Shown here piece after piece: positions 35,621 through 47,900 of a DNA stretch of 64,000 nt (the first letter of the stretch is position 1; the number at the start of each line of letters is the position of its first letter). Position numbers and translations under genes: made by a program. The notes under the pieces are model-generated. The model saw nothing but the letters and a program-made list of their open reading frames with translations. It did no database searches and had not been told where the DNA came from. The DNA lies in contig CM060838.1 in the NCBI GenBank assembly GCA_030762175.1, forward strand, positions 21,572,001-21,636,000. Reading direction: 5' to 3'. The stretch comes from Metallyticus violacea (taxonomy: Eukaryota; Arthropoda; Insecta; Mantodea; Metallyticidae).

Positions 35621-35714
35621 AATTATAAAACAGCAAGAGAATTTCACAATTAGCTTATTTTATTTTTTCCTTAAAACATAAAACTAAACTATTCTATTTC
35701 GACAAATACCAGGG

Positions 35715-36620
35715 TTTTCGATAACTCCGTGCACAAATAAAGAAGACAAATTTTCTGGGGAAAAAATGTTTTATTTCTAAGCTAAATCTCATTTTAAATT
35801 TATATTTATTTCAGCAATTTTCTAATCTGTTTATCCCATCCATAAAATGAGATTTCTTCAACTCTGCAAAATACGCATTTGTTTCGGTGACAACTTCTTC
35901 CTGATACCAATATCTTCCATGCTAGTCATTTATTACCCTAAGGAAGTCAAATCCGGAGAGTAGGGGACTAGAATTTGAGGCCAAAATCGCAAACTTGTGC
36001 GTTGGCGCGTCATCGTGCTAGAACAGGACCATTTTGTTCGCCTTTTTCTTGATTGCGTCATTCAGCTGCTTCAGTAGTATAGCGTAATATTCACCGGTTA
36101 TGGTCTTGCCCTTTTTTCAAAAAGGAATTAAAATTGTGCCTTGGCAATCTTGTTAAAAGGTCCCACCAACTTTTCTGCTGAGGGGATAGCTTTTCCCTTA
36201 TTCGGAGCGCTTCCTCCAGTTGCAACCAATTGTTTCGGCTGCTTTTTCATTTCCGACGTATAGTGGTGGATCCATGTTTCGTCAACTCTCCAAAATTCAC
36301 TTAAATCTAAACAACTCAAAGTGACAACTTGTTCTCTTTTTCTGATCAATCGCTAGCAAACAAGGTACCCACCTCACAGATAGTTTTTTATTTTCATTTG
36401 AAAATGTCTGTGTAAAATATTATGCAACCTTCAGTCTCTGATCGCTCAGCAACATGTGGATTTTTTCAATCATTCGGGAGTTGTTTCTTCGACTGGACAT
36501 TCGGAATGGTTCGCATCGCTTGTGCTCGTTTAATCACATCTACGCTCACCACAACATTGTAAGCAAAGATGCAGATTCGCGCAATGTTTGCCCAGGTTTC
36601 CTTAGTTTCTGAAATTTATT
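35715..36620 (-). mobile_element. mariner transposase fossil, minus strand
   Basis: Minus frame 36349-36128 reads FWRVDETWIHHYTSEMKKQP with the first catalytic Asp intact, then GSAPNKGKAIPSAEKLVG. Further: KTITGEYYAILLKQLNDAIK, HDDAPTHKFAI (second Asp), then EVVTETNAYFAELKKSHFMD and GINRLENC at the C-terminus near 35815. Of the same mariner lineage as 28955-29805 (shared AYF..LKKS). Frameshifted and inactive. Confidence 0.78.
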
Positions 36621-36789
36621 TTTTTGGTTTTTTTCCCTCCCCATTTTAAACCCTGGTTTACAAATTTAAGCAGGAAAATGGCTCTTAAACACAAATTAAG
36701 CTTCATATCTGTTTATAAACATGTACATAATCTCTCAACGGTCACTGCGTTGTCAAGGTAACGATGAAAACAATGTAGTTCTACCACCT

Positions 36790-36933
36790 TTAGAGTACCT
36801 CTTCGGCAATTGCCATTTATGAGGACTGTGGAAAGCCTGAAAAAACCTTTAGTCAGCAAGAAAAATCATAGCGGAAATTGAACCCAAAGCCTCCCGCTCA
36901 CAAGTCCGACACTTAACAACCTCGGCCAACCTT
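36790..36933 (-). mobile_element. SINE family B, copy B2 (3' truncated, old)
   Basis: It retains the decayed head (CTTAACAACCTCGGCCAAC on plus), B box (GAAATTGAACCCAAAGCC) and the GGCAATTGCCATTTATGAGG block, then stops; the 3' body and tail are gone. Confidence 0.75.
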
Positions 36934-37249
36934 GCAAGCATATTGATAATCAACTATTCCGAATAAATAATCTATGGGATGCAACTCATAAAGTGATAGC
37001 AATATTTAAATAGCTATTTTTGATTTGTGAACAAAGTCTCTTTGGAATGTTAACTCCCGATTCCAGTAATGATATTTCAGTTAAAAATTTTTCTCAATTG
37101 TTTATGACAAACCAATCTTCCAAAATTGTAAAGGAAAACATTTTATGAACTGATGAAACATTAAGTATTTAAATTTGACAACGTAAAAAAAGAAAGCTCA
37201 TTACTCTGTGGCGGCGAAAGTATCTCAGAGAAATTATGAAATATCGTAA

Positions 37250-37760
37250 CAAAGGGAAAAATAGTGTACTGCCTTAACGAAACATGGGTCATTGCTGACC
37301 TTACAAAAGAAAGGATTTACGAGACAAACTGTCATCTAATGATGTTTTTCTTACAGAACTATCAAAATGTATTAAAAGACCGGCTTGTGAAAGAAACTTG
37401 TCCATATAGGCAGAAATCACATTTTTATTAATAGCGATCTTTGAATATTCGATTCCCACTCAAGTAAAGAATGTCAAGAAGAAATTACCAGTAAGATTAT
37501 TAATGAGTGCTTGCAGCAAATTCTAATCTGTCTTGATTATTACTGTGTAGACAGTAATGCATCCTATCACACGAATAAGAAAGAAAGAAGCCCACAAAGT
37601 TATGATGCAAGAAAGATCCTTCAGAGTGAATAGTGCCGAAAAGATTTCCTTGAACATATGTTAAAACTAGAGGGGCTCAGTTTAGTGAATCAATTTAAAC
37701 GTATCTATATGAGAAAGTTGGTAATGAAATGGTTAAAGTGGTTAAACAACAAGGAAAATC
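37250..37760 (+). mobile_element. DDE transposase fossil of the LNETWV / DNASYH type
   Basis: On plus: YCLNETWVIADLTKERIYET (D-to-N in the family's LDETWV) and, about 270 bases on, VDSNASYHTNKKERSPQSYD then ARKILQSE, matching the ..MDNASYHS...E..P.....K..I..WL block. The same transposase type recurs at 45640-46330 in a TEX10 intron. Stops and shifts prevent function. Confidence 0.6.
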
Positions 37761-38899
37761 AGCGTTTCTTCTTCGATAATTCCAGAACTTAATATGATGC
37801 AAGACTCAAATAAACGTTGAATATAAAGGCATAAAACATTATTATGAAGGAATTCTAAGTAAAGCCAATGACCAATGGGAAAACTGTGAGACATGTTGAA
37901 AAGGAAGAGCCAAATTATTTATTGATATTTGGAAGAAGGGAATTGCGTGTTTGTTATTAACTTCCATTTCAACGATTCCTGTTCAGAAAGTGATTAAAGG
38001 TATGTTTCAGCATGTTGCATTTGCTAGAATTTTGTTTCTGAGAACACACGCTACCCGAACTTGAAATTACATCTTGTGAACTACGCGTTCTCATTTTCTG
38101 TATAATTACGTCGTTCGTACTCACCTTGGTCTTAAAGTCAATTGTTTTTTTCTCGAAACTTTAGCATAACTGTTTTTGGTTATTGCACAAAGCAGTTGTT
38201 AAAAACAAATATGAAGAACACTTCCCACAAATATACATTTTTTTCTCCTTTTTTTCTTAGAGAAAATTTAATTTCCAAATTATTTTCACAGTTGTGAAAA
38301 TATTTAATAAATAATTTTAGAACATATTATAGCGTAATTTATTTTATTTGAAAATAAATATGCATCTAACATAATTATAAAGTACAAAGAAAATTAACAA
38401 TGCTAATAAAATAATTGTATGTTATTATATGAAGTAATTAAATTTGGGTTCATTTCTAAGTACCCACTTGTGTTTACAAATGAACACATCATTTGATTAT
38501 ACGTTTCAAATGTTCTTCTTTAACTTTGTAATCAATGCAATTAACATCCGTACTATGCAATGACTGAAAGAATCAACTCCCAATCTGTTTTTTCCCCTTC
38601 TTCCCCTCCCCTTGAGTCACAACATAATAAGAATTCTGCCTATTTTCTCAATAATAAAATAAACTATTATAATGCAAATTGGGTCATTTTTATTATATTT
38701 TCAAAAGTAGCCCTTTCATAATACTTAATCTTTCATTTTCCACATCTCCCACCACATTTCACCAACAGGAACTTTTCTTCCATTCTGGAGGATGTTATCA
38801 TTTCTTCATTCAAATTCAATTTATTTTGATGTATTTAATTATACATTTGAAATATGCTTGTAAGATCTGCAGTTACAAATTTTTGTTTTTTATATGCTG

Positions 38900-39800
38900 T
38901 TTCTACACTTAGGAATACTAAAAAGTGGAAATCTGTTTGCTTTTCCCTGAACATTTGAACAGCAAACTTCAAACTTTTCAGAAGCTACTAACATTTCATA
39001 CAAAAGTAGAAGTATGAAGAAGTTTGTGCATTAATCTTAATTTAAATTTTGTTTTATAGCAATTTACAATATCAGGAAGTTCTATCATAGCTGATTCATT
39101 TATATCATAAAGAACAGGCCTTGAAAGCTTTGACTGGAATAAATACTTTTTTTTAGGTATATAACATATTTAAAGAAAATTTTAATACATTCAGATATGC
39201 TGCACTTAATTCATTACTATTCAATATATCACAATCTTCTAAAAATCTTAAAATACAAGCATGCCCAGTTAACTTCTGGCTGTACATAACTTCTATTTTT
39301 CTGCATGAAAAAAACTTGCAATTTCACCTAGTTCACTGCAACATTTAGCATTATCAGATAAAAATAATACTTCTGGGGATTATTTATTTGCAACTATGGT
39401 AACTGAGGGACAGACATGTTTTTTAATGGTATCATCTGGAGAATCAGATGTTAGTTTTTGGTAAAAGAAAATTTTTCGTACTACAAAATTGCAAATATCT
39501 GATGTCATATTTGATACAAGAATCTTCTTAAATTATAAACATTACAAATCTTACATTTCTTATACAATGACCCTGCATTGACTTCAAGCTGAGGTGATCT
39601 TGTTTGCACCTCCATCTACCTTGCTAATAAACACATGCTTTTAAAAGAACTGAAGTCAGTACCTTCATCTACAAATACAGAAAAAGCATTCTTTTTCAAG
39701 ATTTCTATTACACTATCAGTTTCTACAGTAGCAACAACATGTTGACAAATTTCTGCACGTTAAATTCTCTTTAATTTAAACTGTTATACAGTTATGGAAT
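38900..39800 (-). mobile_element. hAT transposase fossil, N-terminal/central part
   Basis: On minus at about 39740-39590: IEILKKNAFSVFVDEGTDFS then SFKSMCLLARWR, the hAT segment F.L..DESTD.S....L....R. Farther on, DNAKCCSELGEI and short leucine-rich pieces are consistent with the middle of the protein. With 34900-35620 it could be the two halves of one element split by later insertions at 35.7-37.8 kb. Confidence 0.55.
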
Positions 39801-40269
39801 CTATATACATGTCTCAAATAATTATGGAATCAAAAGATCTATTGTCTAATGACAACATTATATTCTGCAAAAAATAGCTTGATTTTATCATAGCAATTTT
39901 TACTCCATAAAAATGTACTTTCTTTTTATTAATAATTGCTGTCAACATCGAATATTAATTAATAATAATATTAATATTGAAAATTTATCATCCAGTTCCC
40001 TTGTCTATGTAAATAGCTAAGTTGGTGCTTTTGCAGCTCACTTAAATGCTTTATTACAAAATTTACATGCAAAACATATAAAAATTTAAAATAAATACAT
40101 AATTAGTTCAAACTACTATAGTGTATGAATAAATTTGCGTCAAAGATCCGCAATAAATGTAAATAAATAAACGATATAGTTTTACATTGCCTTTACTCTT
40201 TTGAATGATTTGAATACTCAAACTTTAGTCGTTATATTGTAGTTTTTCTTTTTAATCAAATGTGTTCTC

Positions 40270-40500
40270 CCCTAGCACAGCAGTACTGCGGCAAATTTCT
40301 CAGGCTGGGACGCCCACAAAGGATTGAGATTTTTGGTGTATTGGGGGTGGGGTACTTAGACCTACAAAGGAAACTCTAGAACGCCGTAGGGACGTCCATT
40401 TCCTTTATTAAAAGGAAAAATTCTTAGAACAATTCCGGAATCGAACCCGGGACACCTGGAGTAGAGGTCAAGAACCCTGACCCTAGAACGTGGGACTGGT
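40270..40500 (-). mobile_element. tRNA-headed SINE-like element, family E (single copy)
   Basis: On minus a strong B box (CCCGGGTTCGATTCCGG, plus about 40434-40450) is followed by a GC-richer body than its surroundings (GGACGTCCCTACGGCGTTCT, GTACCCCACCCCCAATACAC, GTGGGCGTCCCAGCCTGAG). The A box is not clear. The base composition stands out against the AT-rich flanks, consistent with a retroposon. Confidence 0.55.
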
Positions 40501-41118
40501 CATAATTATTGAATATGCATAAATTATGTTCTCTTTCCTTTAGTCAACCACATTAATTCAGTCTATTTCATTCGTATAAGCACGAATACTGATTACAGAA
40601 AAGTGGAAAGTATCCAGATACCGGGCGTTAATGAACTACATTGCCATAATTTCAAAGATTTTAGAGGAATCACAAGCAATTATTTTGAGATACGAATTTA
40701 CGGTCCACAAAAAAGTGCTTCACAAGAAAGGAATTCTCGATTTTTAAATCACTCATTAACGTTTTCAATGGTTAGTGCTATAAAACTCTCTACAATCTCG
40801 AACTAATCATATGACAAGACACTACTAAACAATGTTTAATTTTAATTTGCCATGTTGTGTAGTTTAACATCTGATCAGTAGTTGATAAGGTTGCAAAGAT
40901 TTGGCCCTGCAGAGTAGGTATATTACATATTTTATTTTGTAACCCCGTGTTATAATTAAATAAACTTAAATTTTAAAACTTAACTGAATAGATTTAATAT
41001 TATAAGAAAGTGGGCCTAACTATGTAGGCTATATACCCTCTACTGTAAATAATTTGTAAGTAAACAAATAAAACAAATAAATGGAAAACTAATCAACAAA
41101 ATTCGTACCTGCTCTCTA

Positions 41119-41172
41119 TTTGTCAACAGTACTTATTACCAATTATTTGTCACCAGTACTTATTACCAATTA
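41119..41172 (+). repeat. 27-bp tandem duplication
   Basis: TTTGTCAACAGTACTTATTA plus CCAATTA is repeated with one difference (CAAC/CACC), about 0.6 kb upstream of the TEX10 start. Confidence 0.85.
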
Positions 41173-41749
41173 AGCCAAAGAGACATGCTCCACAAGTTTT
41201 TAGTCATTGGTGTACTGGTCCTTTAGAAGCCTAATGACAACACGTTAAAAATTGAGCAGGCAAACCACAGATTTCAGAGCTCAAATTGCTCATCTAAGAC
41301 CTCTGTACATTTTCTGCTATTTCGCACTATATAGTACATGAACACACGTTATTTTACTATTTCGTTGGCTATTGTTTTGATATAGCAAATTTATACCTAT
41401 TGCCATGCGTAATGATTAAAACAATATTTTATCATAGTTAACGTAAGAAAACGAAATCGAAACATTTAAAATAACACAAAAAATGCTGAAATTCGAAAAT
41501 TCTCGGAGTTATTGTTCCTCTCTTTTCAGAATGTCCGCGCAAAAATTCCCACGAACTGGCAACACTGTCCGAGGTGTTTTTGTTTTTTTATTATTTTACT
41601 TTTAATGGCTGATCCGGCGTGGGTTTGGCAGGCTGTCTGGCTGCAGTTAAAAGGAGCATGTGCCGGTTTCGTCTTGTTAGGATTTGAAAAAATTTGGACA
41701 CTTTTTGTGTAAGAAGTATTGTGCTGGAAGTCAGATTTATTAAGATACC

Positions 41750-41944
41750 ATGGGTAGGCATATTGGAAAGAAACTTGAACGTAAAGAAAAGTCCAAAGTG
41801 AAGTTGAGAGCAAAAAATGCAGGAATAGCAAAAGCGAAGAACATCACAGATACTTCATTCAAGGCTCACAAAATTTTGATACAAGAACAACTAAAACGTA
41901 AAGATTTGAGTATTCCATATAGCAAAAGGAAACTTAGTGTGAAG
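41750..41944 (+). CDS. TEX10: TEX10 exon 1 (start codon)
   Basis: It encodes 65 residues from ATG in ACCATGG to ...KRKLSVK, then donor GTAAAT; phase 0. The Lys/Arg-rich N-terminus (MGRHIGKKLERKEKSK) and the segment FKAHKILIQEQLKR match the N-terminal layout of TEX10, in which a basic tail precedes the first HEAT helix. A nuclear or nucleolar localisation role for the basic tail is inferred. Confidence 0.88.
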
Positions 41945-44900
41945 GTAAATGTCTTCTGACCCTTACGTTACAATATTAAAATGGGTTTGAATTGTTTATT
42001 AACCTTGGGAGTAAAATGAATTATATTCTGATATTATTTAAATTAACGGAAGACATACATCCTACTGTTACCATATTGAACTTCAGCGGTCTTTTAGTCT
42101 ATAGCTGATATTAATACATTTGTATACATTATCTTTTTATGTTAAATTATATACCTGTGTATGAAGCACGTATGTGATCAATGATCATAAGCCTGCACTA
42201 GATCAACTTGGCAATGCCTAACATATTAATGTAATGTTACAAATGAACAATATTCAGCATAACTTGAATCCAGAAACCTGAGATTTAAAATGTATGGGTT
42301 CTTTTGGCTGCTTCATTTATTGAATTCAGAATGCTCAAAATTCAGAGGAAGTGCAGCCTTTTGTGCCTCTAGTGAGTAAACAGGATGATTATTATAAGTG
42401 CATACTTATACATAATAGTTTACAGTAATTTGGCATTTAATTGCTTAAACACACAGGATGCTTATTGCTTGCATGAAATTGTCAAACTTGCAAAGATGCT
42501 AATGATGTGATGTAATTATAATTTTTGCTTCAGGATTTATTGAGCAGATTGCACCACCATAATTTGTCTGTGCGCCAAGATGCTCTTTTGGATCTAAAGG
42601 AGCTGGTGACAGGCAGGCAGAATCAGGAAGTTCTCAGATCATATCTTGGAAAAATTATAGAAGGTATAGCAAAGCTAATTCTGGATCAAGAGAGGGAAGT
42701 TCGTAAATCAGGAGCGAGGCTGCTCGAGGACATTCTTGAACAGGTAATGCTGGTAAGCATGACTGAATTTCATTTTTTTTAGCTAACGTTGTTTGTTTGC
42801 TTCCTAAGGTTAACTTTACGAATGATTCATAAGTACTGCCAAGAAAGTAGGCATCATCCTTAAGGTATAACTCGGTCTTATTATAAAGATTTCCGTGTTT
42901 AATATAATGCACAATACCATCAAGGAAATAATAACAAATAATGAAATAGCATAGTGCATAATGTTGGTTTTGTAGTTATGGCTGTTTGATATGGCATTAG
43001 TTCCATAATTTTCAGCATTATAAGTAGGAGTTGGTGTAAGGTTTTGAACTGAAACAGCCAAACCAAGGATTAGAATTTCACCCAGAACAAACCGTGTGTA
43101 CCTTTAAATAAAGTGCATGAAACATCTTGCTACAAAGTTCTAATTTGACACTGTGCCTTGCTTGTTTATATGAGTTTTCCTGAGCACATGTACTCCGGTC
43201 ATACTCATTAGTATTTAGGAAATCATTATTTTTCAAGATGCTCAGAAGTAGTACAAAAAGTCTGGGAATCACAGAATATAATTCTTCATACACAGTCTCT
43301 CCATCTTCAAATCTAACAAAACACATAAGCTGGGCTGTCTACAACATCAGTTAGTTCATCAAACTGGACAGCAACATAAAGTGTGGTGATCAGAAGAAGT
43401 AAGAGGGCAAGTGTTGGCCGAAGTGGGGTGTTTCTTGCACATGTACCAAAGAGTATGTGTGGGAGATCCATGTTGCCACATGTTAAGTGTTCAGAAGCAA
43501 GCAAGTGAGAAGAATGTGCCATGTAAACATTTTATAGCTGCTGTGTATTGCACATTGTCTGACTCTCGCTGCTCTCACATGTGTTTCTCGTATATAACTT
43601 ACATTAGAACTGCTTCAGAATACAGTCATTAGTTACATATACCGTTCTTGCACTAAAGTGATTTTCTTCAACTGAAACTATTTATTATTTGTTCTACTGG
43701 ATGTCTACACATCTCTTCACTTCCCCTATGTGTCTGTTTACTATCTCTCTGTATTCCCTTGTAACATCACATCTACATGCCTTATCTATTATCTTATGTG
43801 CATCTAATTATGCTAAAATACTTAACATATAGCAAATTATTATTGAGGAAATCACTCAAATTTCACTAATTTTGTTCCACTTACTTGGACATATTTCAAA
43901 GGCTGTTGCCTACATCTTCAGCATAGTTCCACTGCCTGCTTCTCAGCATGGTATTAAGACAGTGGAACCATGGTGAAGATGAAGGCAACAGCCTTTGAAA
44001 CGTGTCGAAGTAAGTGGAACAAAACTAGTGAAATTTGATTGATTTCCTCAATAATAATTTGTTATACTGTATTTCACGGTGAAAATTCCCACTATTCAAA
44101 ACTACTTATTAACAAATTAAAAATACTTAAATGTAAATTGGAACGTGCACAATGAAGCTAATCATATTAATTGATATCATTGTATGATTTAGTTGAACTA
44201 CACACTCTTAAAGCTTCACTTAATTTTCATAAATGTATGGAACCGGTTTCGAGAACATTTAGAGAGAAACATAGGCACACGGTTAAAGGAACATTTCAGG
44301 AACATAAAGTACAAGCAAATAGAGAAATCAGCTGTAGCATATCATTTTTGGACCCAAAATCATGACATAATAAATAAAGCAAAATTATTAAAATCAGTAC
44401 AAGGACCTACGGAATTAGCAACCTAGGAGAAAATCTACATCTACAAATACAAAGACAGCATAATGAACTTCGACATTGCCGGGGATGAAAACATAAACTA
44501 CAAGTTTACCACACTGCCACCAGAGCAGAATATGCATTCCCACAGCTCAACGAATGATCAGACAGTTGAACTTTAGCCTGGCTGAAGATGGGAACTAAAT
44601 ATTCTTGAAACCAGTTCCATACATTTATGAAAAGTAACTGAAGCTTTAAGAGTGTGTAGTTCAACTGAATCATACAATGATATCCATTAAAATTATAAAT
44701 ATCTTACTTGGAAAACTTGCCATTAAATTAAATAAAACCACCTTTTGAACTAGAACTTCCCTCATCCAGTAAAGCAATTTTAACTGGGACTCTAGCGGTA
44801 TTTTAATGGACAGCTGGAAAAAAAATGGAATTCATAATTAATTTATCTACACAATTGTATATAACTGCTAAATATCTATATTGACAATGACTGTAATTCA

Positions 44901-47900
44901 TGTATTTTGTTAATAGTTAATATATTCTTTATTTAGATTATAACTAATGTTGTAATTCAACATGTATGTACATATATGAGTGGTTGAGTAGAAGAAAAGG
45001 CCCTAAGATCTTAACTTATTGCCAGTATAAATAAATAAATATACACATTAACCCTAACCTAACCTTAGCGTGGGTGAATCCTAAAAACCGTTGAATCCAG
45101 TGGTTTGCTGCAGCAAGCCTGATTACCTATGCTTGCCTCGTTTTCGAAACAGATAACAGATATTGTGGTAGTAGTTAGCAGGTAAATTGTAACGTAAAGA
45201 AATGTTGTTCTGGAGAATTGAAAATATTGAAAATGAGTAAAATGTGTTGCATTTGTGTAAAAAGTGAACCTCTAACATATAGGAAAGTGCAGCCAATATG
45301 TTTTATATTCTGTATTGATCTTATTGCAGATCAACTTAAACTTAAGAATTCTATCTATTTGTGCGAAAATCATGACTAAAATCGTATCATATGTGAATGT
45401 AAAGTACATCTCTAGTACATAATCTATGGACATAATACGAACAGGAACAGTGTGCATGCTCGCTTGGTTTGTCAAAAATCAGATATATGAAACAAGTTAG
45501 TGCAATAACAACCTGCATACATAATGACCATATTCTGAAGGTTATCCCATGTATTTGTTACTTTTATTTTTTGATTCTTTACATATAGCTGCTGTTTCAG
45601 AGAAGGAACGAACTTCATAGTAAAGCAAGGGAGATAATAAGAAATATAATTAAAGAAGGCAACAAAGAAGCAAAATCAGGATAACTGAATGTTTAATGTC
45701 CAACAATAGTTTACATATAACTAATTATTGTGGAATATTGGATCTTACTGTATCCAAAATAAGGAGGGAACGTGCTACAGCTGGTGAAAAATTACTGGAT
45801 ACCCCAGGGGAAACGAGACCACATGCTGAGGGATATAAATTAAATTGTGGTGACTTTGATAGGTGTTAATTCTGGATTTTTATTATATCAAAAGAAATTG
45901 CCATCCTTCCAGCAATTAGGGGATTTTTTTTCCCTTGAAGAAAAGACACCGTAAGAAAAATAATTGCACGATATGAGCTTCAAATGGAAACTATGTGCAA
46001 GCAAGAGAAAATTGCTTATTGAATTTAAAGACATAGTAAACTGGACAGCAAGACTTTTAAGAGTTTTAAATGGATATAGAAATGCTGAGAGAAACATTGT
46101 TTACACTGATGAGTCCAGGGTGTACAACAATTTGACATTTGGAAAGTGTGGCAGAATGTCCTGGGATAATTACAAATATCAGCTCCTCAAACTGGCTAAT
46201 TCTTGTAAATGCAGGTTGCAGTGTAGGTTTCATACCTGGAACTTCTTTGATTTTCATTTGCTATATTTTCACATTTTTTTATGATACTGTGTTACATTCA
46301 ATGGGACCATTCCTGGATTCTAAATTAAATTAAAAAAATTAAAAAATTTATTTTTTAATAGATTGCTCCCATATTTTAAAAATTCATAATGTATATCATT
46401 GATTTCAGGTCTCTTCCTATTTTTTACAGTCTGCTACTCACTAGTTGTCTAATTCTTTCTAATTCAATAAATCCTGATATCTCATCTCTTATTTCACCCT
46501 CTTATGTTAATATTACCATTATTTTTATATTAAGTAATTAACTATATTGTAATGAGTATCTGCATTAATTATAACATTTCCTGTTTTTTTATTTTTGCAA
46601 TAGCATACTAAGGGATCATTTGTGGCACACCAATGTAGGTTAAAAATGGCTAATCTAGGCAGTTGGCATAGGTTGTTAATTTTCTTTTAATGGAAATATC
46701 TCATTTATTTTTCCTTTCTATATTTTTTATTTCCTGAATAGGTTTTGTAAACAAAATTACGATTGCTTAAAGAAAAAAAATTACATTCCTTGTTATAGTT
46801 GCATATTTCCTCATAGTCAATTTATTTTTTAAAATTTTTAAGAGCAGTTGCTTGCAGGTAAAGTATCAGTATGCACATCTGAGTTTAAAGATCATAAGAG
46901 TTTTAAAAGATTGTACGGAACAGCTGGATGTTTCCTTGTGCATATGAAAACAACACAGCAGTGTACTTTATTACTGTATGAAAATACTGAAAACTTTGGA
47001 GAATGCAAATTCGTTAAATGTGAAGTGTATAAATAAAGTAGAATAATAAGGTAATTTTTTTCTCCTTCAGAATAATGCCAATTAGTATGAGGGAGGCATT
47101 GACATAATAGGGACAGCTAGATTTGTTGTTCACTTCTTTTGTCCCCTGAAGCATGTGGACATCATTGGGAATTGATGAACGGAGGCAATCTGTGTTAAGC
47201 TCAAACATGGAGAAACAAATATGTTTATCAATTTGCCTCAGAGGTGGTGAAAAGCCTTAGAAAATAAGATGGTAATATGGGAATTTAGTGATATTGTTAT
47301 TAATTTTAAGGCATCTCAGCTTATGTGAAAGGTGTATCTAAAATACTATGAATATTGAATTTGATTATGTCTGCAGGTTGATACTCAGAAATTGTCTCCA
47401 TTCTTCAAGATGCTTTTATCATACCTTGGATGTGGCATGACGCATATTCACCCTAATATCCAGGAGGATGCACTTTTGGTGCTGGACGTTCTTTTGAAGG
47501 TAGCACCCAAGTTATTAGCAGAGAATGCCCGTCAAATTCTCCCCAACTTCCTGAATATGATCTCCAGACTGAAGACAGAGAGTAGACCTGAGAGAACTCT
47601 TACCATGAACCTTGGCAGCACACATCTTAGCATTAAGTGGCGGTTCAAGGTCCTTTGCCACATGCACACCCTTCTCCTTGCAATGGTTGATCATTATGAA
47701 GCTGAAATTTGTTCAAAAGGTTAGTTACTGTGAAAGGATCATAATATAATGTGACTAAATTGCACTTTTTCTGAAATTTGTCTATTTACTTATAAAAGTA
47801 GAACAAAGAAAAATACGATAATTGGTAGAATATACTACATAAAACTGTGTGTACAGTAGGCTAAATTGCAATTTTTCTGAAATTTGTCTATTTTACTTAT

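Larger units (their letters stand above)
39801..41749. other. Upstream flank of TEX10
   Basis: Contains SINE-like element E and the 27-bp duplication. The TEX10 promoter and 5' UTR should lie in about 41450-41749, but no TATA box or clear initiator stands out. Confidence 0.45.

Noticed and set aside
36128..36349. Possible domesticated mariner (SETMAR-like) gene because DETW is intact
   Set aside because: The rest of the reading is broken by frameshifts and there is no SET domain or host exon next to it.
1..41749. A host gene upstream of TEX10, possibly divergent from a shared promoter
   Set aside because: No conserved exon with splice sites was recognised on either strand; everything recognisable is mobile-element derived.
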